Shown: piece after piece, positions 8,047 to 16,983 of the stretch | How positions within the stretch are numbered: the stretch's first letter is position 1 | How the letters are laid out: the number at the start of each line of letters is the position of its first letter | Assembly (NCBI GenBank): GCA_003963365.1 | Contig: RXJG01000006.1 | Location: 268,495-332,494 of the forward strand | Source: Sphingobacteriales bacterium | Lineage (GTDB): Bacteria; Bacteroidota; Bacteroidia; Chitinophagales; Chitinophagaceae | DNA length: 64,000 bases | Reading direction: 5' to 3' | Program-made: the position numbers and the translations under genes | Notes under the pieces: model-generated | Told to the model about the DNA's origin: nothing | Databases searched by the model: none | The model's input: only the letters and a program-made list of their open reading frames with translations

Positions 8047-9093
8047 ATGGCCGATTTATCATCCTTCGACCCCAACAGTGCAGGAAACCCTAATAACGGA
8101 ATTTTTGGTTTACCCTTTACAGAAGAAGATGCAAGAGTGATTATTCTTCCCGTTCCATGGGAAGTAACAGTAAGCTATAATGCCGGCACAGCCCGTGCAG
8201 GTGAGCACATTCATAAGGCTTCTTTACAAATTGATTTATTTGATGCCGATGTTCCCGATGGGTGGAAACAGGGTTTCTTTATGCGGGAGGTAGATCGTAA
8301 AATATTAATGAAGAGTGATTACTTACGCAAAGAGGCTGAACTCTACATCAAATATATTTCAGAAGGACAGGATGTGGAGGATAATAAGTTTATGTGCAAA
8401 ACGCTGAAGGAAGTAAATGCCGGAACACAAATGCTGAACCAGTACGTGTATGAACAAACAAAAGGATTGCTGGATAACGGCAAACTGGTGGGCTTATTAG
8501 GTGGCGATCACAGTACTCCGCTTGGATATATGAAAGCACTGGCAGAGACATATGGAGAGTTTGGTATTCTGCAAATAGATGCGCATTGTGATTTACGTGA
8601 CCAATTTGAAGGATTCAATTATTCCCATGCCAGCATTATGTACAATGCATTAAAAGAGATCCCGGAAATAAAACGATTAGTGCAGGTAGGTATAAGAGAT
8701 TACTGCCAGGAAGAATGGGAATATGTTTGTAACAGTGAGTACAGGGTCATCACATACTTTGACCGTGAAATAAAAGACCGCCGTTTTGAAGGGGAAACAT
8801 GGAAACATATTTGCGAGGAGCTGATTTCAAAACTGCCATCAAATGTTTATATCAGTTTTGATATTGATGGATTAGATCCCAAATGCTGCCCCTACACCGG
8901 TACACCGGTACAGGGTGGTATGGAGACTGATGAAGTGAACTACCTCTTCCGTAAAGTGATTCAAAGCGGAAGAAAAATTATTGGATTTGATTTAAGTGAA
9001 GTAGGTGTTGGCCCGGGTGAGTGGGATGCCAATGTGGGAGCAAGAGAATTATTTAAGCTATGTAACCTCATGGTGGCTTCAAACCCACAATAA
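8047..9093 (+). CDS. Arginase/agmatinase-family ureohydrolase
   Basis: A 348-residue protein with all manganese-ligand motifs of the ureohydrolase fold: GGDHS (His155), DAHCD (Asp178, His180, Asp182) and DIDGLDP (Asp272, Asp274). These enzymes hydrolyse a guanidino or formimino group and release urea or formamide. The N-terminal extension and two insertions (about 66-130) make it longer than E. coli agmatinase, as in the agmatinase-like proteins of Bacteroidota. Substrate (agmatine, arginine, guanidinobutyrate or formiminoglutamate) cannot be decided from the motifs. It is a single gene with its own promoter and a strong terminator. Confidence 0.9.
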   Translation: MADLSSFDPNSAGNPNNGIFGLPFTEEDARVIILPVPWEVTVSYNAGTARAGEHIHKASLQIDLFDADVPDGWKQGFFMREVDRKILMKSDYLRKEAELYIKYISEGQDVEDNKFMCKTLKEVNAGTQMLNQYVYEQTKGLLDNGKLVGLLGGDHSTPLGYMKALAETYGEFGILQIDAHCDLRDQFEGFNYSHASIMYNALKEIPEIKRLVQVGIRDYCQEEWEYVCNSEYRVITYFDREIKDRRFEGETWKHICEELISKLPSNVYISFDIDGLDPKCCPYTGTPVQGGMETDEVNYLFRKVIQSGRKIIGFDLSEVGVGPGEWDANVGARELFKLCNLMVASNPQ

Positions 9094-9102
9094 TGATATA
9101 AT

Positions 9103-9135
9103 AAACCGGTAAAAACTACCGGTTTAATTTTTTAT
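9103..9135 (+). terminator. Intrinsic terminator after the arginase-family gene
   Basis: A perfect 9-bp stem AAACCGGTA / TACCGGTTT (9103-9111 with 9117-9125) with a 5-base loop, followed by a T-rich tract. Confidence 0.85.
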
Positions 9136-9162
9136 ACTACTTTTCGTGCCGAATAACAGAAT

Positions 9163-9738
9163 ATGGTTTTTGACTACGTTGTTACATTAAGGAATACAAA
9201 CAGGAGGACAATTGACCTGATTAATTTATTACTTGTCTTAATTGGAATTGTTTTTATAGCATACAGGATCATTGTATTTGGCATCCTTGGAAGCTTTATC
9301 CCGTACTCTCCTGTTTTGCTATTGCTTTTGCTGACTGCAGGATATGTTATAACAAGGATTCGTAAAAAGAAATTTCTTACACCGGCATTAGGGCTGTACA
9401 TTTTTGGCTGGCTCATAATTCTCTGTACCACTATAACCATTTACGAAAAAATATTTGGCATTTTATTGATTGCTCTTTATTATTTTGAAGAAACTGCTAA
9501 AAGCAATTTAGAAATTGGTTTTTCAAAAAATTATATCCAATTCAACAACCTTTTGAGCAAAAGGTACAACTGGTCTCAGTTCAGTAACATCATTTTAAAA
9601 GACAATATTCTCACCCTCGATTTTAAAAATAACCGTATTTATCAAAGAGAAACGATTGACGAAGAAAGTGATTGTGATGAAGATGAATTTAATGCCTTTT
9701 GCCGGGAACAGTTAAACATTGCCAATAACAGACAGTAA
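9163..9738 (+). CDS. Membrane protein with a PH-like C-terminal half
   Basis: Not recognised by family. The first 120 residues hold four hydrophobic segments (about 19-42, 46-64, 74-92 and 96-108). The last 70 are soluble and look like a small beta-rich domain (RYNWSQFSNIILKDNILTLD) ending in a helix with FNAFCREQL. The 199-residue protein at 11.4 kb has the same plan and a similar end (HEFCRHYL), so the two may be diverged paralogues on either side of the adenosine deaminase-like gene. Codon use is like that of its neighbours. Confidence 0.7.
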   Translation: MVFDYVVTLRNTNRRTIDLINLLLVLIGIVFIAYRIIVFGILGSFIPYSPVLLLLLLTAGYVITRIRKKKFLTPALGLYIFGWLIILCTTITIYEKIFGILLIALYYFEETAKSNLEIGFSKNYIQFNNLLSKRYNWSQFSNIILKDNILTLDFKNNRIYQRETIDEESDCDEDEFNAFCREQLNIANNRQ

Positions 9739-9810
9739 CGGTTTGCCGGGCACTTAAATCTTTATCATTATCACCCATGGCAGTTGCGTTTTATTTTTCA
9801 TATTTGCAGG

Positions 9811-11232
9811 ATGAAGTTTTTATTGACTGCAGTCGTTTCATTTATCATTGTTAATAATAGTTTTTGTCAAAAGCCGGTGGAAGTTTATTTCAATAAAATT
9901 AGAAATAACACAGCCGAACTTACCGCTTTCTTCTCCCAAATGCCCAAGGGCGGGGATCTTCATCATCATTTCTCCGGGTCCATTTATGCAGAGCCTATGC
10001 TGCAATATGCCATTAAAAATGATTTCTGGCTGAATACAGAAACAATGGCCGTTGCAAAAACTAAACCGCAAAATGCCGGCAATGAATGGAAACGTTTTTC
10101 TGAGATAAAAGCACTGGGACAATTAGAGCAGTTTAAAGACAAAGTTTTAGAGAAATGGTCGGTAAAAAATTATAATCATGTTGACTATCCGTCTTACAAG
10201 CTCTTCTTCGAGAGCTTTGATAAGTTCTGGGCATCAGCAGTGGAAACTGTACCACAGGGAATGCAGGAACTAAAGCAAAGAGCCATCAAAGAAAATGTAA
10301 GCTATATCGAAACACAGTTTCTTTACATTCCGCTGCACATTAATGCCAACAGCAATTACAATAATTTATTACGGCAATCAGCATCAAATGAAAAAGCCTT
10401 ATTTCAGTTGCTTGATAGTTTATATGCAGATTATTCAAAGCAGGGAATCCGGCAGGCAGCAATTGACTTTAATAAAAAAGTAATTGAGCATTTGCATGAC
10501 AGCTTATCCATTGACGATTCAGTGTTCACTATGCGATACCTGAATTTTTCTTTGCGCTTTATGGAACCGGTTGATGTTTTTCGTGACTTAACAGCTTCTT
10601 TCATCTCTGCAGATAACAGCAACCTGGCCGTTGGGGTAAATATTGTTGCACCAGAACATGGAGAAACGGCATTAAAAGATTATCACCTGCACATGCTGAT
10701 GTTTAAATACCTGCACCATCGTTTTCCCAATGTAAAATACAGCATGCATGCGGGTGAATTAGCGATGGGACTGGTATTGCCGGAAGACCTCGTATGGCAT
10801 ATTAATGAGGCAGTGTTTACAGCCGGGGCAAAAAGAATTGGACATGGCGTGGATTTGCCCTATGAAAAAGAAGTTTACAGCCTTTTGCGTTATATGGCTG
10901 CCAATAAAATTGCAGTGGAAATAAATCTGGGCAGCAATGAATTTATATTAGGAGTGAAAGAAGATAAACATCCCATCATGCTGTATAAAAAATTTGGTGT
11001 ACCGATTGTGATTAGTACAGATGATGCCGGTGTATTAAGAACAAACCTGGCTGAGCAATATGTTTTATTGGCCAAACGATACAAAGACATTTCATACAGC
11101 GATATTAAAACTTTTGTTTACAACAGCATCCGCTACAGTTTTATTAAAGACAACAGTTTAAAACAAAAACTAATTCAGGACCTGGACAAGCGTTTTAAAA
11201 AGTTTGAGGCAATGTTTCCCCCCGTGAAATGA
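9811..11232 (+). CDS. Secreted adenosine deaminase-like protein (ADGF type)
   Basis: The frame is open from a TTG at 9784, but the ATG at 9811 begins a good signal peptide ending in SFCQ and is preferred. Zinc-ligand and catalytic motifs of the metal-dependent amidohydrolase superfamily are in order: DLHHHFSGS near the N terminus, MHAGE, GHGVDL and STDDAG. The long N-terminal segment before the barrel and the export signal resemble the ADGF/CECR1 adenosine deaminases rather than the cytoplasmic enzyme. It would deaminate adenosine or a related nucleoside outside the cytoplasm. The stop codon is inside the first word of a heptamer array. Confidence 0.87.
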   Translation: MKFLLTAVVSFIIVNNSFCQKPVEVYFNKIRNNTAELTAFFSQMPKGGDLHHHFSGSIYAEPMLQYAIKNDFWLNTETMAVAKTKPQNAGNEWKRFSEIKALGQLEQFKDKVLEKWSVKNYNHVDYPSYKLFFESFDKFWASAVETVPQGMQELKQRAIKENVSYIETQFLYIPLHINANSNYNNLLRQSASNEKALFQLLDSLYADYSKQGIRQAAIDFNKKVIEHLHDSLSIDDSVFTMRYLNFSLRFMEPVDVFRDLTASFISADNSNLAVGVNIVAPEHGETALKDYHLHMLMFKYLHHRFPNVKYSMHAGELAMGLVLPEDLVWHINEAVFTAGAKRIGHGVDLPYEKEVYSLLRYMAANKIAVEINLGSNEFILGVKEDKHPIMLYKKFGVPIVISTDDAGVLRTNLAEQYVLLAKRYKDISYSDIKTFVYNSIRYSFIKDNSLKQKLIQDLDKRFKKFEAMFPPVK

Positions 11233-11322
11233 GGAATTAGAAATGAGAAATAAGGAATAAGAAAGTATGTAAGACCATGTCTGCTGTATTAAGGTGTACA
11301 CCTTACATCTAGCATCTTACAT
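11226..11322. repeat. Heptamer array after the adenosine deaminase-like gene
   Basis: Six words in register from 11226 (GAAATGA, GGAATTA, GAAATGA, GAAATAA, GGAATAA, GAAAGTA) include the stop codon TGA in the first. A second group (CTTACAT, CTAGCAT, CTTACAT) runs from 11302 to 11322. Between them is the perfect 16-bp palindrome TAAGGTGTACACCTTA (11290-11305). Confidence 0.8.
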
Positions 11323-11387
11323 TATTTTCTGAAGTCATATGGAATCTTGCCACTCCTGCATCCCAACAGCAACCAAACCGCTGTTTT

Positions 11388-11987
11388 ATGAACTCATTAT
11401 CACTTCCCATCTCCCACCCGGCTTTTGAAAATTTAAAAAAGAATACGCTTTTACTGCACCTGTTTGCCGCCGTTATCATTTTTGCTAATGCTATTCATGA
11501 ATACAAAGTGCATGATACCGGTCAGGTTTATTTTTGGGGCCAGGTAATTATTGGAACAGATATTTTCCTGCTGGCTTTATTTGGTAAACGCTTTCTTACT
11601 GATACACCACGATACAATCTCGTTTTCCGTTTTATTGAAACTGCTATTTTCACCAGTTTTGCCTGGATGTACGTTTTACAGCTGCATACCATTATGGCGA
11701 TTGTTATGTTTGGCATTACAGGCGGCTACGCCTATTTGTTTTATTGCGAAAAGAAAAGTTTAAAGCAGGAGCAACTCTCCTTTCATCATATTGGTGTGGA
11801 AATACCCGATTTGCCCAATAATCATCTGCTATCCTGGTACCATATCAATGGAGTAAAAGCTGAGCATGACAGCATCACCATTAATGTTTCCGGTCAAAAG
11901 AATATCCGTTTCTGGCTAAAGAAAAATTTACATTTAGAAGAACTGGAACAAATTCACGAATTTTGCCGACACTATTTAAAAAGTTGA
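11388..11987 (+). CDS. Membrane protein with a PH-like C-terminal half
   Basis: Not recognised by family. Hydrophobic segments lie at about 22-40, 46-65, 80-100 and 103-122, followed by a soluble tail of about 75 residues whose pattern (LLSWYHINGVKAEHDSITIN, then FWLKKNLHLEELEQIHEFC) resembles a bacterial PH-like strand set with a final helix. Architecture and tail are similar to those of the 191-residue protein at 9163-9738. The final TGA stop is the middle of the word AGTTGAC that begins a heptamer hairpin. Confidence 0.68.
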   Translation: MNSLSLPISHPAFENLKKNTLLLHLFAAVIIFANAIHEYKVHDTGQVYFWGQVIIGTDIFLLALFGKRFLTDTPRYNLVFRFIETAIFTSFAWMYVLQLHTIMAIVMFGITGGYAYLFYCEKKSLKQEQLSFHHIGVEIPDLPNNHLLSWYHINGVKAEHDSITINVSGQKNIRFWLKKNLHLEELEQIHEFCRHYLKS

Positions 11988-12051
11988 CAGATGACAGTCA
12001 ACAGTTGACAGAAAAAACTGTCATCAGTCATCCGTCAACTGTCAACTTAAA
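11982..12051. repeat. Heptamer hairpin, almost perfect arms
   Basis: Ten 7-base words in register. The left arm has AGTTGAC, AGATGAC, AGTCAAC, AGTTGAC; then AGAAAAA; the right arm has ACTGTCA, TCAGTCA, TCCGTCA, ACTGTCA. The arms pair over about 30 bases around an A-rich loop. The stop codon of the membrane protein is inside the first word, and the radical SAM gene starts 3 bases after the last. Confidence 0.88.
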
Positions 12052-12053
12052 TT

Positions 12054-13349
12054 ATGACTCAAAGCCCTTACTTACTTTACAGCGACGGTAACGGAAATAT
12101 TTTTGAAGACACTTCTCTTTATGCAGCAGGTCGTGCCGGATGGGATGCATTTCCGGTAGAACCAACAGACTGGATTGAATTACCGGAAGGTGGAAATTTA
12201 TATGAACTGCCCGGACGCAGAGGAATAGGTATTGATGTAAAAACCGGTGATATGCGTTTGTGCGAAAAAGGATGGGCTGTAGCTGCTTTTATTCCACCCG
12301 CACATACAGGTTTATATTTGGCTGCGTACGAAACATCTGCTGATGCACCTACGCTTCCGTTGTTTTGTTATACTGCTGCTGCGTGGTTGGATGATAAGTT
12401 TTATGTTACTGCTGTTCGCATTGAAAAAGATATTCGCCAGGAATGTGCCGGTTATGACCAGGACATGATTGATATTGGCACTAACAATTTATTAAAAGCT
12501 TATCCTCATAATCGTTTAGTAAAACATTTGATGGAGAATTGCTGCCAGACCTATACTTGTCCCGCAGCAAGAAATTTTGCATTGGGCAGATGGGAATGTC
12601 CAGTTCCATCATCACCGGCCTGTAATGCCAATTGTATTGGATGTATTTCTTTTCAGCCACAGGAAGAAAGTATTGTCTCCACACAGGATCGTTTAACCTT
12701 TAAGCCAACAGCTGAAGAAATTGTGGAGTTTACAGTTCCGCATTTGGAAACTGCTCCTTATCCTATTGTAAGTTTTGGCCAGGGTTGTGAAGGTGAGCCA
12801 TTGCTGATGTGGGAAACAATAAGAGAAGCGATTATTGAAATAAGAAAACATACACCCAAAGGTTCTATTAATATTAACACCAATGGTTCAATGCCAAAAG
12901 CGGTAAAGGCTTTGTGTGAGGTGGGATTAAATTCTATTCGGGTAAGTACCAACTCGGCACAGAAAAATATTTATACTCCATACTATCGTCCTAATAATTA
13001 CCAGTTTGAAGATATCATTGAAAGTTTAAAGGTGATGAACAGTTATGGTGGCTGGACGAGCATCAACTATTTTGTTTTTCCCGGCATGACGGATACGGAA
13101 GCAGAATATGAAGCACTAAGAAAACTGATTAAAGAAACCGGGCTAAAGATGATCCAGTGGCGCAATTTTAATATTGACCCTGACTGGTATTTAGGCAAGA
13201 TAGGTGTTACAGAAACAGGTGAATTTATGGGAGTAAAACAATTGCAGGATTTGATACACGAGGAATTTCCTGATTTAAAATATGGTTATTTCAATCCGCC
13301 AATTGAACGCATCAAAGGCAATTATGATTTAGATTTTGCACATTATTGA
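12054..13349 (+). CDS. Radical SAM protein
   Basis: A 431-residue protein with the cluster motif CNANCIGC (CxxxCxxC) near residue 190 and the SAM-contact motif GQGCEGEP (about 241-248), followed by a TIM-barrel-like alternation of strands and helices (ININTNGSMP, SIRVSTNS). The N-terminal 170 residues form an unrecognised domain, and a CC-TYTCPAARNF stretch just before the cluster offers three more cysteines that may hold an extra cluster or form part of the active site. Chemistry is not predictable. It stands alone, just downstream of a heptamer hairpin. Confidence 0.85.
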   Translation: MTQSPYLLYSDGNGNIFEDTSLYAAGRAGWDAFPVEPTDWIELPEGGNLYELPGRRGIGIDVKTGDMRLCEKGWAVAAFIPPAHTGLYLAAYETSADAPTLPLFCYTAAAWLDDKFYVTAVRIEKDIRQECAGYDQDMIDIGTNNLLKAYPHNRLVKHLMENCCQTYTCPAARNFALGRWECPVPSSPACNANCIGCISFQPQEESIVSTQDRLTFKPTAEEIVEFTVPHLETAPYPIVSFGQGCEGEPLLMWETIREAIIEIRKHTPKGSININTNGSMPKAVKALCEVGLNSIRVSTNSAQKNIYTPYYRPNNYQFEDIIESLKVMNSYGGWTSINYFVFPGMTDTEAEYEALRKLIKETGLKMIQWRNFNIDPDWYLGKIGVTETGEFMGVKQLQDLIHEEFPDLKYGYFNPPIERIKGNYDLDFAHY

Positions 13350-13497
13350 TAACCGTCTGAATCCGGCTATTGCCGGAGTCTGCCGGTTAATGTTGCAAAC
13401 TGCGTTAAAGCTTTCCTAAGAATTTAGCATATCCTTTATGCAATCCGGCACAGTTTTACATCGTTTAGGCAAGAACAATTAAATTTGTTCGGCAAAT

Positions 13498-14367
13498 ATG
13501 AACAATAACCCTGCATCCGAAGCAAATAAGAACACAAAGGCATTAATAACAACCCTTGTATTTCATGGATTGTTATTGCTGATGTTTTTCCTGATCGCTT
13601 TTAAAGAACCTGTTCCGCCCGTGTATCCTCCACCCGGTGAAGGCGTAGAAGTAAACTTAGGTAACAGCGACCAGGGTTTTGGTGATGTGCAGCCATTGAT
13701 AAAAGGTGAACCGGCACCTGCAGCGGAAGAAAAACTGAGTTCTCCTCCCCCAATTGCACAACCCGAAACAGTAAAAGAAGAAACTTCCAATAATGAAAAC
13801 GGTGATGAAGAAGTAAAGAAGAACCCAGTGGTTACCAAACCAACCACTAAACCCAAACCTGTTGTAAATAATGAACCTCCCAGGAAAAATCCTGCACCAA
13901 CAACGGTAAGTAACCCTGTTCCTGCACCACCTAAACCCAAAGCAACTTATAAAGGTGGTAACGGTACTGGTGGTAATAATGCAGATGATTATAATAATAG
14001 CCGCAACCAGGGTATCGCCGGTGGTAAAGGTGACCAGGGGAAACCCAATGGTAATCCTAACAGTGATAGTTATACTGGTAATGGTGGTACAGGCAAAAGT
14101 GGCATTAGTGTAGGCGGTAATTTAAAAGGCCGTGCACACACCACTCCATCTTTTGAAGATGATTTTAATGAGAATGCCAAAGTAGTAATGCAAGTTACCG
14201 TAAGTGCTGATGGTAAAGTGACCGGTGCATCTTATGTTGCCAAAGGTTCAACTACATCCAATGCTTCAATGATAGAGATAGCAAGACGCAAAGCATTTCA
14301 AATAAAATTTGCTGCCGGTGAAGAAGCTACCGGAACGATTACTTTTAACTTTAAGTTGAGAGGATAA
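13498..14367 (+). CDS. TonB-like energy transducer
   Basis: A 289-residue protein with one N-terminal membrane helix (about 18-38), a long proline-, asparagine- and glycine-rich periplasmic spacer (about 40-200), and a C-terminal beta domain of about 75 residues (VMQVTVSADGKVTGASYV to FNFKLRG). This is the layout of TonB/energy-transducer proteins, which couple ExbBD motion to outer-membrane transporters. No canonical YP motif is obvious in the C-terminal domain and no exbB/exbD genes are nearby in the window, so the partner complex is unknown. Followed by a strong terminator. Confidence 0.8.
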   Translation: MNNNPASEANKNTKALITTLVFHGLLLLMFFLIAFKEPVPPVYPPPGEGVEVNLGNSDQGFGDVQPLIKGEPAPAAEEKLSSPPPIAQPETVKEETSNNENGDEEVKKNPVVTKPTTKPKPVVNNEPPRKNPAPTTVSNPVPAPPKPKATYKGGNGTGGNNADDYNNSRNQGIAGGKGDQGKPNGNPNSDSYTGNGGTGKSGISVGGNLKGRAHTTPSFEDDFNENAKVVMQVTVSADGKVTGASYVAKGSTTSNASMIEIARRKAFQIKFAAGEEATGTITFNFKLRG

Positions 14368-14382
14368 TCTAAATCTTTATAT

Positions 14383-14427
14383 ACAGACCTAACAGGTTTT
14401 AAAAACCCGTTAGGTCTGTTTTATTTT
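14383..14427 (+). terminator. Intrinsic terminator after the TonB-like gene
   Basis: ACAGACCTAAC (14383-14393) pairs with GTTAGGTCTGT (14408-14418), extended by further pairs in the loop, then TTTATTTTT. Confidence 0.88.
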
Positions 14428-14448
14428 TAAACGCATCTTTGCGACGCA

Positions 14449-15750
14449 ATGACTTACCAGCAAACGATAGATTATCTTTTTCATCACCTACCCATGTACA
14501 GCCGCATAGGCGCTGCTGCTTTCAAAAAAGACTTAACCAACACCATCCAGCTTTGTGAAGCACTGGGTAATCCGCATACCAAATTCAAATCAATACATGT
14601 AGCAGGAACAAATGGTAAAGGTTCCACCAGTCATATGCTGGCGGCTATATTGCAAACTGCCGGATATAAAACAGGTTTATATACTTCCCCCCATTTAAAA
14701 GATTTCAGGGAAAGAATAAAAGTAAATGGTAAGATGGTGAGTGAATCTTTTGTGATTGATTTCACTGAAAGAATAAAACCATTAATTGAAAGTATTGAAC
14801 CGTCCTTCTTTGAAATTACAGTGGCAATGGCTTTTGAATATTTTGCAGAGCAGCAAGTAGATGTTGCTGTAGTTGAAGTTGGTTTAGGTGGCAGATTAGA
14901 CAGTACCAATATCATCACTCCGGAACTTTCTGTTATTACTAATATCGGTTGGGATCATATGAATATGCTGGGTGATACGCTGGAAAAAATTGCTGGTGAA
15001 AAAGCAGGAATTATCAAACCCTATATTCCGGTAGTGATTGGCGAAACAACCAAAGAGACAAAAGATGTTTTTATTGCAAAAGCAAGGGAATGCAATGCTC
15101 CCATCAGTTTTGCTGATCAGAAAAGAATGGCAGCTGACTGGAAATATGAGCATAACCTATTGAATGTGGAAGTTGCCACCAAAGGCAAAGAAGATCATCA
15201 GCATTATCAATTAGATCTCAGCGGTGAATATCAAACTAAAAATTTGCTTACCGCATTAGAAGCAGTTTCTCAATTAAGATTGAAAGGCTGGAATATAGAT
15301 GAAGTTGTGATAAAGAAAGCTTCATCACAAACAAAAAAGATCAATGGTTTGCATGGCCGCTGGGAAATTATTCATCAGCATCCCACAATTGTACTGGATG
15401 TAGGACATAATGCAGATGGCATTAAACAAATTGTTCGCCAATTAGAGAATATAGATGCACCATATGTACATATTATACTTGGCATGGTAAAGGATAAAGA
15501 TGTAAATGCTGTGTTGGAGTTATTACCAAAAGAAGCCAGCTATTATTTTACCAAAGCACAAATACCAAGAGCATTACCGGAAGAGGAATTAATGCAGAAA
15601 GCCAGCAATGCAGAATTAAAAGGAGAAACTTATACTGAAGTAAACATCGCATTAAAAGCTGCCATGGCAAAAGCAAAAAAAGAAGATTTGATTTTAGTTT
15701 GTGGCAGTGTGTTTTTAGTGGGAGAAGTGGAAATAAGCTTCGGAAGATGA
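14449..15750 (+). CDS. folC: Folylpolyglutamate synthase / dihydrofolate synthase
   Basis: A 433-residue Mur-ligase-type enzyme. The P-loop is GTNGKGSTS (about 53-61), followed by TSPHL and FRERIKVNG of the folate site, VEVGLGGRLDSTN (metal and ATP contacts) and the C-terminal ligase domain beginning near HGRWEII with DVGHNADG. It adds glutamates to (dihydro)folate, and in many bacteria also forms dihydrofolate from dihydropteroate. It sits alone between a strong terminator and a heptamer array; its TGA stop opens that array. Confidence 0.95.
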   Translation: MTYQQTIDYLFHHLPMYSRIGAAAFKKDLTNTIQLCEALGNPHTKFKSIHVAGTNGKGSTSHMLAAILQTAGYKTGLYTSPHLKDFRERIKVNGKMVSESFVIDFTERIKPLIESIEPSFFEITVAMAFEYFAEQQVDVAVVEVGLGGRLDSTNIITPELSVITNIGWDHMNMLGDTLEKIAGEKAGIIKPYIPVVIGETTKETKDVFIAKARECNAPISFADQKRMAADWKYEHNLLNVEVATKGKEDHQHYQLDLSGEYQTKNLLTALEAVSQLRLKGWNIDEVVIKKASSQTKKINGLHGRWEIIHQHPTIVLDVGHNADGIKQIVRQLENIDAPYVHIILGMVKDKDVNAVLELLPKEASYYFTKAQIPRALPEEELMQKASNAELKGETYTEVNIALKAAMAKAKKEDLILVCGSVFLVGEVEISFGR

Positions 15751-15807
15751 ACTGCGGGTTACGGGAAAGAAAAACTCACAACCCGTAGCTCACAACTCAC
15801 TACTAGT
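15748..15807. repeat. Heptamer array between convergent folC and NUDIX genes
   Basis: The right part is in strict 7-base register (AACTCAC, AACCCGT, AGCTCAC, AACTCAC, TACTAGT from 15773 to 15807). The left part (TGCGGGT, TACGGGA) is its partial complement. The folC stop lies at the left end and the NUDIX stop (TAG on the minus strand, 15805-15803) lies in the last word, so a single array closes both genes. Confidence 0.75.
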
Positions 15808-16366
15808 ATTTCAACTCCCCTAACCTGCTCAATCCATACAACAAAGCCGTAACATGCATGCTTTGTACAATTTCGTTATTACGAAGTAATTGTTTCACTT
15901 CATCAATAGAATATAAATACACTTCTATCTCTTCTCCATGATCTAATTCCTGTTCCTTCACCTTCACTCCTCCTCTCATCAAAAACATATGCATCCAGTT
16001 GCTGTTGGTAGAAGGATTAGAAGAAGTCTTACCCAAATATTCAACAGAAGAAAAAGTATAACCCGTTTCTTCCAGTAATTCTCTTCTTACTGCTGATTCT
16101 AAACTGTCATCGGTATCATCCACGCAACCGCCGGGGATTTCCAAATTAGTTATACCGGCAGCATGACGATACTGACGTTCCAGTATTACTTTATTATCTT
16201 CTGTTAAAGCAAGCGCTGTAACCCAGGTTGGAAATTCATATACGTAGTAGGGAGTAACAATTTTTCCTTCAGGAGTTTCACAAGTATCCTTGCGTACCTT
16301 AAACCATGTTTCTTCATAAAGGGTTTCTGAAGAAAGCGTCTTCCATTCCAGATTTTTCATTGCCAT
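15803..16366 (-). CDS. NUDIX hydrolase (ADP-ribose pyrophosphatase-like)
   Basis: The frame is open from 16408, but its first 14 codons lie in a heptamer array, so the start is placed at the ATG at 16366 (or 16360). The NUDIX box is readable as GGCVDDTDD followed by SLESAVRRELLEETGY; the first glutamate of the GX5EX7REUXEEXGU signature is replaced by aspartate, which occurs in other functional members. The preceding IPGG and the aromatic N-terminal part fit ADP-sugar or ADP-ribose pyrophosphatases. It would cleave a nucleoside diphosphate linked to another group using Mg2+. It is the last gene of a minus-strand cluster. Confidence 0.85.
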   Translation of the reverse strand: MAMKNLEWKTLSSETLYEETWFKVRKDTCETPEGKIVTPYYVYEFPTWVTALALTEDNKVILERQYRHAAGITNLEIPGGCVDDTDDSLESAVRRELLEETGYTFSSVEYLGKTSSNPSTNSNWMHMFLMRGGVKVKEQELDHGEEIEVYLYSIDEVKQLLRNNEIVQSMHVTALLYGLSRLGELKY

Positions 16367-16383
16367 TATGTTGAGGATTGAAA

Positions 16384-16439
16384 GATAAATGCTGAATGCG
16401 TCTTTCATTCAACACTCAACATTCAACATTTATCATAAA
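16384..16439. repeat. Heptamer hairpin between yfiT-like and NUDIX genes
   Basis: Eight words in register: GATAAAT, GCTGAAT, GCGTCTT, then TCATTCA, ACACTCA, ACATTCA, ACATTTA, TCATAAA. The left two words pair with the right group. It starts 5 bases after the stop codon of the yfiT-like gene on the minus strand. Confidence 0.85.
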
Positions 16440-16444
16440 ATTGA

Positions 16445-16981
16445 TCACCATTTCATTCTTTCCCGCAAAGCAGTAATATGTGCCGTATGATGCTTGCTGT
16501 GCCATGCATATAACCCCAGTAAAAACCAAAGGCTCATTGTTCTTCCATGTTCAGGATGCACCACTGCTCTTTCATATTCTTTCTCCGTAATACCTTTCAG
16601 TATTTCATACCATCTGGTATGTAAAGCATGGAGAATGGTTAAAGAAACATTGATGGGCAAATTTTTTGTATCCGCCATTTGTGCCCATAACTTTTCTTCA
16701 TATGGTTTGATGGTAGGATTATTTTCTGTTAATCCCAATTTGAAACGGATATATGCATTCATATGACTATCGGCCACATGATGTATTAACTGGTGCACCG
16801 TCCATCCTTCGGGACGATACGGAGTTTGCAGTTGTGCTTCATCCAGATCATGTACTGCATTCTCCAATGCCTGCGGCAAAAACTTTATATCATTCAGCCA
16901 TTCATCTCTTTGCTTTTCACTGTATGGCTTTGGCTCATATTTGCCAATGGGATAACTTAAGTTGATTGCTTCTGTGCTCAT
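16445..16981 (-). CDS. YfiT-like DinB-family protein, putative bacillithiol transferase
   Basis: A 178-residue four-helix-bundle protein. The metal ligands expected for YfiT/DinB are present: HHVADSH (about 68-74) and WHSKHHTAHI (about 160-169). YPIGKYEP near the N terminus and RPEGWTVHQLIHHVADSH are hallmarks of the YfiT group. In Firmicutes, relatives (BstA) transfer bacillithiol to electrophiles. Because bshB1 is in the same window, a role in bacillithiol-dependent detoxification is a reasonable inference. The gene follows the FKBP gene by 2 bases and is probably cotranscribed with it. Confidence 0.85.
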   Translation of the reverse strand: MSTEAINLSYPIGKYEPKPYSEKQRDEWLNDIKFLPQALENAVHDLDEAQLQTPYRPEGWTVHQLIHHVADSHMNAYIRFKLGLTENNPTIKPYEEKLWAQMADTKNLPINVSLTILHALHTRWYEILKGITEKEYERAVVHPEHGRTMSLWFLLGLYAWHSKHHTAHITALRERMKW

Positions 16982-16983
16982 AA

